Virus record (IMG/VR): IMGVR_UViG_3300008116_000465
Location: 1 to 32,047 of that record
Direction: 5' to 3' (one strand)
DNA: 32,047 nucleotides
From: a virus
The position numbers and the translations under genes were made by a program. A model generated the notes under the pieces. It was not told the origin of the DNA and searched no databases. It saw nothing but the letters and a program-made list of their open reading frames with translations. Numbering within the stretch: position 1 is the first letter of the stretch; every line of letters starts with the position of its first letter. This document shows, one piece after another, positions 1-4,400 of this stretch.

Positions 1-169
1 ATGTGAGATATGTATCTATATCCCTTGGAACTATACCTAGTTCGCTTACATGGAGATATTCTTGTTTATTTCCATATATCACTTCTGTTTTAACTCTTAC
101 AAACCACATGCCCTTCTCTAATTTCTCAGGTACATATGATTTAAGTACGAGCTTGCAATCTATAAACAT
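1..169 (-). CDS. hypothetical protein, 5' part only (gene runs off the left edge)
   Basis: A minus-strand ATG at 169 opens a frame that stays open for 56 codons to the window edge. It starts 3 bases after the TAA of the upstream minus-strand gene (173-475), so it is the last visible member of that four-gene run. The visible protein begins MFIDCKLVLKSY and continues with a charged, beta-like sequence (WFVRVKTEVIYGN, then YLHVSELGIVP); no signal peptide or membrane segment is seen. I do not recognise a family. A plus-strand frame covers the same bases (3-425), but the tight minus-strand packing argues for this gene. Confidence 0.6.
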   Translation of the reverse strand, partial: MFIDCKLVLKSYVPEKLEKGMWFVRVKTEVIYGNKQEYLHVSELGIVPRDIDTYLT

Positions 170-172
170 AAT

Positions 173-475
173 TTATCTAAGGTTGTGTCTGCGTGATGTC
201 TCCCAAGATGTGTCCTTAGGACACTTTAACTTGTTTGGACCACTACAAGCGGTGAATAATGAGGTTAATGCTATAACAAATATAAAGCTTTTAATACTCT
301 TCCAAAAATCTATTTCTTGTCTAAGGTCCTTAATAATAAGGAACAATAGACATACAATAGCTGAAAGGATAAATATCACACCTAACATTAGATGTGATGT
401 TGATGGTGCTGTAAGTAATAAATAACTACCTGATAATGATGTAGTTATGCAGATTAATGCGAATAAAAATTTCAT
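173..475 (-). CDS. small membrane protein with a C-terminal lipoprotein-like segment
   Basis: The 100-residue product has an N-terminal hydrophobic stretch (residues about 2-22), a second strong membrane segment (GVIFILSAIVCLLFLIIKD, about 32-50), a short charged linker, and a third hydrophobic stretch ending in SLFTAC followed by SGPNKLKCPKDTSWETS. That last part is built exactly like a lipoprotein signal peptide with lipobox (L-F-T-A-C) and a short polar mature region, yet it sits inside the protein. It may be a fusion, or a separate lipoprotein may start internally at a non-ATG codon (an ATT lies just before the hydrophobic stretch). Gene order and strand match the neighbouring small envelope genes. 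Function unknown; envelope location is inferred from hydrophobicity. Confidence 0.6.
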   Translation of the reverse strand: MKFLFALICITTSLSGSYLLLTAPSTSHLMLGVIFILSAIVCLLFLIIKDLRQEIDFWKSIKSFIFVIALTSLFTACSGPNKLKCPKDTSWETSRRHNLR

Positions 476-515
476 TTGATTGTGTTTAAGTGTGTGTTTG
501 GTAATGTGTGTGTTA

Positions 516-713
516 TTATCTATTGTCCTCTATAATAAGACTATCTAATGCAGGAACAGCTGAACAGGCTAATGAACCAACATATCTATTCCCATCAAAG
601 ATGTAAATAGAATCAGCATCAACTTTCATCTGATATCCATTAGTAGAAGGACGAGAACTAATTGTACAACCAACAATAGTGGTTATAAGAAGGAATAATA
701 TAATCTTTCTCAT
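516..713 (-). CDS. small lipoprotein (65 aa)
   Basis: A short basic start (MRKIILFLLITTIVGC) is a classic signal peptidase II leader with lipobox ending at Cys16. The mature peptide is about 50 residues and polar (MKVDADSIYIFDGNRYVGS ... LDSLIIEDN). The ATG overlaps the TGA of the upstream gene by 4 bases (ATGA at 710-713), so the two are translationally coupled. The product should be anchored in the host envelope. A small lipoprotein next to a small two-helix membrane protein could be an outer-membrane spanin-like lysis factor or a superinfection-exclusion lipoprotein; nothing in the sequence decides between these. Confidence 0.75.
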   Translation of the reverse strand: MRKIILFLLITTIVGCTISSRPSTNGYQMKVDADSIYIFDGNRYVGSLACSAVPALDSLIIEDNR

Positions 714-916
714 ATTTTTGATGGTTTAGTGTTTAAGGATAAAGCTATCCACAATATTAATGGTAATCCAAAGGTTAATCCATAGAATATCCAAGTGGCA
801 GCTATTGTATTAGTAATGTTCAGATCAATTGGACCTGAATGAAATAACATAACACCTAATAATAGTGTCATCCATATAATCCATATAATAAGTAGGATTG
901 ATTTAATTATCTTCAT
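710..916 (-). CDS. small two-helix membrane protein (68 aa)
   Basis: The product consists almost wholly of two membrane segments: residues about 4-26 (IKSILLIIWIIWMTLLLGVM) and about 36-60 (IAATWIFYGLTFGLPLILWI), joined by a short polar loop with HSGPIDLN and ending in a basic tail KPSKI. It is the first gene of the minus-strand run and overlaps the lipoprotein gene by ATGA. Size and topology suit a holin or other small envelope protein, but that is only a guess from shape. Its stop is TGA, one of the codons showing that TGA is read as stop in this genome. No clear Bacteroidetes-type promoter was found just upstream. Confidence 0.7.
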   Translation of the reverse strand: MKIIKSILLIIWIIWMTLLLGVMLFHSGPIDLNITNTIAATWIFYGLTFGLPLILWIALSLNTKPSKI

Positions 917-1395
917 ATGTATGTGTTTAAAGCGAATATATAGCCTAATGTTGCCTCAGCTGTATATTCTTATGTATTCATATGCAACAAATGTCTATGT
1001 CTCAGTCATGTAGAACTGTCAGGTTAACCTCTATACCTGCATTATAGTTAATAAAAATCATAGAGCAGTCTTAATTTATTACACGCAAGCCACTAGCGTG
1101 AGCAATAGAACCTATCTAGTATAGGAAACCAGTAGTCTAAGCTGGCATATTACCAAGTGAATGATAACTAGAATATATGTATAAGGACAAAGTTTATTAT
1201 CATGTAGACAATAACTCTTGTTAATGCTATATGTATTGTATTATGTTTTACATTTAGCTGTTGTTGAAAATAGTGTATTTATCTGTCAGAGGTTATACGT
1301 CTGTTCATATATACTCACAAAATACATTGAATATCAGTGTGTTATGTGTAGTTTTTCTATTAACCCACCCTATTGAATGTAATTCCCACCCTATA
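917..1395. other. non-coding stretch between two minus-strand units, with small hairpins
   Basis: I see no convincing gene on either strand. Three short inverted repeats follow each other at 1082-1100 (CACGC/GCGTG), 1111-1125 (CCTAT/ATAGG) and 1129-1145 (CCAG/CTGG), which could fold into a small structured RNA or mark the leader of the minus-strand run. The right end carries two copies of CCCACCCTAT. I looked for promoters pointing toward the gene ending at 916 and found only poor matches. Confidence 0.4.
1360..1394. repeat. two direct copies of CCCACCCTAT; a longer inverted copy lies at 2381-2392
   Basis: CCCACCCTAT occurs at 1364-1373 and 1385-1394, 21 bases apart. The extended form TTAACCCACCCT (1360-1371) recurs in the opposite orientation as AGGGTGGGTTAA at 2381-2392, just before the small gene starting at 2404. 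In an AT-rich genome a 12-base match of this composition is unlikely by chance. The copies flank the divergent control region. Confidence 0.5.
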
Positions 1396-1424
1396 TATAA
1401 GAAAGAGAGCCCCGAAGGGCTCTC
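1396..1424 (-). terminator. rho-independent terminator of the 1431-1829 gene
   Basis: Read on the minus strand, GAGAGCCC-TTCG-GGGCTCTC forms a perfect 8-bp stem closed by the extra-stable UUCG tetraloop, followed by TTTCTTAT. It lies 7 bases beyond the TAA of the gene ending at 1431, so it ends that transcript. Confidence 0.88.
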
Positions 1425-1430
1425 GTTTCA

Positions 1431-1829
1431 TTAGAATGCAATTAGTTCCTCAGCATTAAAGGTGCTAACAGGCTCGTAACTCACAATGTTATCAGTGATT
1501 TCAACAGCTGGTAGCGTGCTGCCATTGCTTGGCATTACAACCACGTTCATTACATCACCACTAACAGTGAGCTGTTCAACAACAGTGAAGCCCATTAGTT
1601 GAGAAAGCTTCAACTCTTTTGAGCGTAAGCGTTTGCTCACCTCTGTGGAACAAGTAACAAGGTCACTTGTACCGTCTTTCTTTGCAAGAACAAGCACCAC
1701 ACGCTTGTTAGCGTCAGTCCAATTGTTAATACTTGCTGGTCTGAAAGAACCACCTTTTCCAACGATTGATGCGATTGTACCTAATTCAGTACGGTCTGCT
1801 CTTTGATAAGCTTTGAAATTTAGTGCCAT
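1431..1829 (-). CDS. conserved phage protein of unknown function (132 aa)
   Basis: This is a monocistronic minus-strand gene with its own strong terminator. Its A-rich leader without Shine-Dalgarno (…AATCAAA-ATGGC) resembles those of the capsid gene and the 14406 gene, suggesting strong expression. The protein begins MALNFKAYQRADRTELGTI and looks like a compact soluble alpha/beta domain: GKGGSFRPASINNWTD, a hydrophobic strand VVLVLAKKDG, a charged helix (SKRLRSKELKLSQLMGF) and later strands VMNVVVMPSN. No membrane segment, no Cys cluster and no recognised catalytic motif. From memory, similar proteins occur in environmental crAss-like phages near the switch between gene blocks; role unknown. 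A small DNA- or RNA-binding protein would fit size and position but is a guess. Confidence 0.85.
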   Translation of the reverse strand: MALNFKAYQRADRTELGTIASIVGKGGSFRPASINNWTDANKRVVLVLAKKDGTSDLVTCSTEVSKRLRSKELKLSQLMGFTVVEQLTVSGDVMNVVVMPSNGSTLPAVEITDNIVSYEPVSTFNAEELIAF

Positions 1830-2006
1830 TTTGATTTTGTTTTTTAGTTAATAATTGATTGGGGGCTACCCCAACTTGGCAATTTATGCGTGGGGTTGTT
1901 GTTGGAAGTACCCTCTCCTCCCATACATATGAGACCCCATGGGTTTAGAAAAATTTTTTTGTCTGGTAGAAATGACGTATATTTGTATTAAATAAAAATG
2001 TAATAT
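1830..2006. other. divergent control region between left and right transcription units
   Basis: The minus-strand gene starts at 1829 and the plus-strand block at about 2007, so regulation of both lies here. The segment holds a hairpin near 1860-1876 (TTGGGG...CCCCAA with a short loop), which would be in the leader of the minus-strand gene, a palindrome CCCATGGG near 1937-1944, and one plus-strand promoter. I found no good minus-strand promoter match. Confidence 0.5.
1958..1985 (+). promoter_or_regulatory. Bacteroidetes-type promoter for the rightward block
   Basis: TTTG at 1958-1961, a 16-base spacer, then TATATTTG at 1978-1985, an exact TAnnTTTG -7 element. The spacer is slightly short compared with the usual 17-23. 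The first rightward ATG follows at 2007. Confidence 0.6.
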
Positions 2007-2225
2007 ATGTATGGCATGATGCTACAGCTCAATCCAACAATTCCCGTTTGGTGTAAAGCACATGGGGAAGGGGAAGCTATGTTCATTATGGACTATGGGC
2101 TAAACGTGAATACGGTGTGGTTAGTTAGGCTACCTGGAGGAGTTGTCAAACATTTCTACTCTGATGATATTAGGGTGTATGACAATCCCATGAATGGTAA
2201 GGGGGATGATGTGGAATTCATCTAG
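2007..2225 (+). CDS. small hypothetical protein (72 aa or slightly shorter)
   Basis: First gene of the rightward block, directly behind the 1958-1985 promoter. The sequence is compact and beta-rich: LQLNPTIPVWCKAHGEGEA, then DYGLNVNTVWLVRLPGG, then KHFYSDDIRVYDNPMNGKG. This looks like a small SH3-like or OB-like barrel, but I cannot assign a family. The start could be the ATG at 2007, 2016 or 2019; the MLQLNPTIP start at 2019 would give 68 residues and is how I recall relatives beginning. Ends with TAG. Confidence 0.7.
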   Translation: MYGMMLQLNPTIPVWCKAHGEGEAMFIMDYGLNVNTVWLVRLPGGVVKHFYSDDIRVYDNPMNGKGDDVEFI

Positions 2226-2261
2226 ACACTTCCAGGTTTGGCTGTGTTTCACTTCCTAGAT

Positions 2262-2314
2262 TGTCAAGTTATAGCTTGACACTTATTTACGTTTTGTAAA
2301 GGTATAGCTTTACA
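2262..2314. repeat. tandem pair of 7-bp dyads, 33 bp apart, with related loops
   Basis: TGTCAAG-TTATAG-CTTGACA (2262-2281) and TGTAAAG-GTATAG-CTTTACA (2295-2314) are both perfect 7-bp inverted repeats with a 6-base centre, sharing TGTnAAG arms and a TATAG core. Their start-to-start distance is 33 bp, about three helical turns. They lie between the genes at 2007-2225 and 2404-2646 and could be operators for a dimeric regulator or twin RNA hairpins. Confidence 0.65.
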
Positions 2315-2337
2315 TTAAGTTATCCACATTTTGAAAA

Positions 2338-2345
2338 TAAATTTG
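2338..2345 (+). promoter_or_regulatory. possible -7 element (TAAATTTG) ahead of the 2404 gene
   Basis: Exact TAnnTTTG match 24 bp past the second dyad, but no TTTG lies at the expected -33 distance, so the promoter call is weak. If real, the dyads would sit just upstream of or over its -33 region, as expected for operators or activator sites. Confidence 0.35.
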
Positions 2346-2403
2346 TTAATATGAATTCACTCCCCTTACCTTTGGGGTGGAGGGTGGGTTAAACACTTAT
2401 AGC

Positions 2404-2646
2404 ATGATATATATAATAGCAACACTACTGATTGTCACTTCCTTAGTACATGGTTTTTCCAGGTATAACGAAATAGATTTTGCATTAGAGATTAACCTGT
2501 TTAGAAGTCCTTATTTCCTTATAGGCTTATCGTATACAGAATTCATATTAGATGATGGTAATGTAGAGAGAGAATTACGTATAGGTTTCTTTTTTGTAAA
2601 CATTAGTGTTCTATTCTGGATAGATAACCAAGGAAATGATGCATAA
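2404..2646 (+). CDS. small protein with N-terminal membrane segment (80 aa)
   Basis: I choose the ATG at 2404; the frame can be extended upstream to a GTG at 2377, but that lies inside the AGGGTGGGTTAA repeat and a CCCC/GGGG inverted repeat, and the extension looks non-coding. The protein starts MIYIIATLLIVTSLVHGFSR, a single membrane anchor, followed by a second moderately hydrophobic half (SPYFLIGLSYTEFILDDG ... IGFFFVNISVLFWID). No family recognised. It lies between two regulated segments, upstream of a new promoter at 2683. Confidence 0.6.
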   Translation: MIYIIATLLIVTSLVHGFSRYNEIDFALEINLFRSPYFLIGLSYTEFILDDGNVERELRIGFFFVNISVLFWIDNQGNDA

Positions 2647-2664
2647 TATAGCATTAGGTGTTAT

Positions 2665-2685
2665 AAATAACTAATTAAGTTATTT
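2665..2685. promoter_or_regulatory. perfect 7-bp palindrome overlapping the -33 box: candidate operator
   Basis: AAATAAC-TAATTAA-GTTATTT reads as a perfect inverted repeat (7-bp arms; the centre is itself near-palindromic). Its right arm overlaps the TTTG -33 box at 2683-2686, so a bound dimer would block the promoter. Both arms and centre differ from the dyads at 2262-2314. Confidence 0.55.
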
Positions 2686-2713
2686 GTAGATGATTGTAAA
2701 TCAATTACCTTTG
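2683..2713 (+). promoter_or_regulatory. Bacteroidetes-type promoter, near-consensus
   Basis: TTTG (2683-2686), exactly 19 bases, then TACCTTTG (2706-2713). This is the best promoter match in the window. The next ATG is at 2726, so the transcript would have a very short leader. It would drive the genes from 2726 into the packaging genes. Confidence 0.8.
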
Positions 2714-2725
2714 CCCTAATTAAAT

Positions 2726-2902
2726 ATGGAACAACCAACAACCAAGAAGACAATAGTTCAGAAGCTTAAAAAGCCTGTAGAAGATCAATTCGCTACAGCT
2801 GAGAAATACTATTCCCTATTGTCAGCATTGAATGGGTTGAAGCTTACGCAGAGGGAGATACAGCTCGTGGCATTTACAGCTATAAGGGGGAACATCTCCT
2901 AA
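2726..2902 (+). pseudogene. truncated helix-turn-helix-like gene (58 aa remains)
   Basis: An ATG directly behind the 2683 promoter opens a 58-codon frame: MEQPTTKKTIVQKLKKPV, then EKYYSLLSALNGLKLTQREI, then QLVAFTAIRGNIS, ended by two consecutive TAA codons. The stretch LxLTQREIQLVAFTAI resembles the first helices of a winged-helix domain in small crAss-like phage proteins that I recall as roughly twice as long, with the recognition helix following. Here the frame stops right after GNIS, so the DNA-binding half is missing. It is in the same frame as the HU-like gene at 2915, but that gene has its own ATG and is complete. It may be a remnant or a shortened functional form. Confidence 0.5.
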
Positions 2903-2914
2903 TAACCCTTAGCC

Positions 2915-3265
2915 ATGGATAAGCCAATAAGCATGTCCGTTAAGGACTATTTGATCAGGACGCTAGCTGTTAAGATGCTCACAAGTGAGAAGACAATTGA
3001 GGCTGTTGTCAACCATCAGTTCCAATCCGCTAACGAGGCCCTTGACACCAACCACAGTGTAGAGATATCTGGGTTTGGTAAGTTCCTCTTTAACAACAAA
3101 AAGGCCATTAAGAAACTAGAAGCCCTACACGCTAAGGTGATAGCAATGGAAAGAATACTGGCTGATGACACAATTACAGAGCAGAGAAGAAATGCTGCTA
3201 CAGTGACATTAGCTAACACACACATAGCAATCAATCAACTAAAACCAAAGCTCAGATATGATTGA
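2915..3265 (+). CDS. HU/IHF family DNA-binding protein
   Basis: The 116-residue product has the HU/IHF pattern: an N-terminal helical part (SVKDYLIRTLAVKML, then KTIEAVVNHQFQSANEAL) followed by VEISGFGKFLFNNKKA, where the SGFGKF turn (residues 52-57) matches the V-x-l-x-GFGxF signature at the start of the HU beta-arm. After that it diverges: instead of a canonical beta-arm there is a long helix (residues about 60-105), so the DNA-bending arm is short or missing. IHF-like subunits are a known conserved feature of crAss-like phages. The probable role is bending or organising DNA in replication or packaging. It ends with TGA, overlapping the next gene by 8 bases. Confidence 0.8.
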   Translation: MDKPISMSVKDYLIRTLAVKMLTSEKTIEAVVNHQFQSANEALDTNHSVEISGFGKFLFNNKKAIKKLEALHAKVIAMERILADDTITEQRRNAATVTLANTHIAINQLKPKLRYD

Positions 3266-3551
3266 TTTATCCAAGGTTTATGAAGGATGGAGAAACAAGC
3301 TGTTTCCTCCAGCTGAAATGAAGGCCCTAATCACTAAGGTTAGTGAGGAAAGAATGGCCATCTGTAATGACTGTGAGAACATATCTACAAAACATAAGTC
3401 TATTAGACCAGATGTATTTTGTATAGACTGTGGATGTACACTATCAGCCAAAACAAAGTGTCTGTCATGTGCTTGCCCTATTGGTAAGTGGAAAGAGATG
3501 ATGACAGATGACGAATATGATGAAATAAAACAAGCTATCGATGGAGAATAA
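3258..3551 (+). CDS. zinc-ribbon protein (97 aa)
   Basis: Eight cysteines fall in ordered clusters: C36-x2-C39, C55-x2-C58-x-C60, C68-x2-C71-x-C73, followed by PIGKW. The pattern ICNDCEN ... CIDCGCTLSAKTKC ... CPIGKW is one I recognise from small zinc-binding proteins of marine and crAss-like phages, with two zinc sites likely. The N-terminal helix (DLSKVYEGWRNKLFPP) is charged. It could bind nucleic acid or act as an adaptor; no function is known to me. Overlaps both neighbours (8 and 11 bases), in a tightly coupled operon. Confidence 0.8.
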   Translation: MIDLSKVYEGWRNKLFPPAEMKALITKVSEERMAICNDCENISTKHKSIRPDVFCIDCGCTLSAKTKCLSCACPIGKWKEMMTDDEYDEIKQAIDGE

Positions 3552-3789
3552 CCATGATGTCATATTAAGAAAGATTCCTTTATCAGTTTTACTGGACCAC
3601 CTAACAGAAATATACAATTCTGGTGTGGATTACATTGACATCCTTGGTGTTAATGGTGTAGAACAGGATAAAATAGGTATTGCATTCAACTCATCATACA
3701 TGTCTCCTGAGGAAGACACAAATTTAAACCCAGACGAATCACAAATAAATATAAAATTGTCCGATGAGGACCTAAACCAATTATTATAA
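3541..3789 (+). CDS. small acidic hypothetical protein (82 aa)
   Basis: Starts inside the end of the zinc-ribbon gene (11-base overlap). The sequence MENNHDVILRKIPLSVLLDH then LTEIYNSGVDYIDILGVNG suggests a small alpha/beta domain, followed by an acidic disordered tail ending KLSDEDLNQLL. The short C-terminal amphipathic motif could be a protein-docking peptide. I recall similar proteins at this place in environmental crAss-like phages; function unknown. Confidence 0.75.
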   Translation: MENNHDVILRKIPLSVLLDHLTEIYNSGVDYIDILGVNGVEQDKIGIAFNSSYMSPEEDTNLNPDESQINIKLSDEDLNQLL

Positions 3790-3793
3790 TACA

Positions 3794-4081
3794 GTGAGTA
3801 AGAAGAATTATTACAATAGTATAATTCATACGCTTCAAGAACTACATAAGGAATTCCCAGAGTATAACATGGGAAGACACATCGCTACAGCTCTTGATGA
3901 ATATGGAGATATATGGGGAATGACAGACAAGGAGCTAGCTTTTGTAATGGATAAGTACAAAACAAAGCTTGAAATGGATGTCCCTCATACAGACGAATCT
4001 GAGATTGATAAGATTATCAAGGAAGGAATGGATCTGGACAATATTTTAAAAGAAGAAGACGAATATGGCGACAACTATTAA
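3794..4081 (+). CDS. hypothetical protein, GTG start (95 aa)
   Basis: The frame begins with GTG at 3794, 4 bases after the previous stop; no ATG lies close enough to replace it. The product (SKKNYYNSIIHTLQELHKEF, then YNMGRHIATALDEYGDIWGM, then TDKELAFVMDKYKTKLEM) is helical and acidic, with a tail rich in D and E. The 17-base overlap with the next gene supports it being real. No family recognised; helical, acidic and just before TerL, it might assist packaging, but that is position only. Confidence 0.75.
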   Translation: MSKKNYYNSIIHTLQELHKEFPEYNMGRHIATALDEYGDIWGMTDKELAFVMDKYKTKLEMDVPHTDESEIDKIIKEGMDLDNILKEEDEYGDNY

Positions 4082-4400
4082 AAAAACTACATTTATAAAT
4101 ACAGAGCTTGAATGGGCTGAGTCACAACTTACGTCTTGGAAAGCTTATGTTGATGCAAACCCACTACATGAACTGAAAGACAGGATTGAGTGGAAGCCTA
4201 CAGCTAAGGGTGGAATGTTACCAATGGTAATTGCAAGCATTGAAGCACAAGGTAAGTTTGTACAAGAAACAATGAAGAACTATCTAGCCCTTATTGAGGT
4301 GGTAGACAAGCTAAGAAGTGTTGAAGAGGCTAAGGTGGAAGTGAGAGGTAAAGGGGAATTATCTGGTGCTGCAGAAGAGTTCCTTAAGAACAGAAGATAA
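4065..4400 (+). CDS. candidate small terminase subunit (111 aa)
   Basis: Lies directly before TerL, sharing one base with it (stop TAA ends at 4400, TerL ATG begins at 4400). The product is mostly helical: FINTELEWAESQLTSWKAYV, then a coiled-coil-like segment GKFVQETMKNYLALIEVVDK and a charged C-terminus SGAAEEFLKNRR. Small terminases usually sit here and are helical DNA-recognition oligomers, but no helix-turn-helix is obvious, and crAss-like phages often have no recognised TerS. The call therefore rests on position, size and helicity. Confidence 0.4.
   Translation: MATTIKKTTFINTELEWAESQLTSWKAYVDANPLHELKDRIEWKPTAKGGMLPMVIASIEAQGKFVQETMKNYLALIEVVDKLRSVEEAKVEVRGKGELSGAAEEFLKNRR

Noticed and set aside
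3-425. Plus-strand frame of 140 codons at the left edge
   Set aside because: The minus strand carries two tightly packed genes with credible membrane sequence and start context; the plus frame has no recognisable features.
2377-2403. GTG start at 2377 for the small membrane protein
   Set aside because: The ATG at 2404 gives a clean membrane anchor directly at the N-terminus; the extension lies in a repeat and hairpin sequence.
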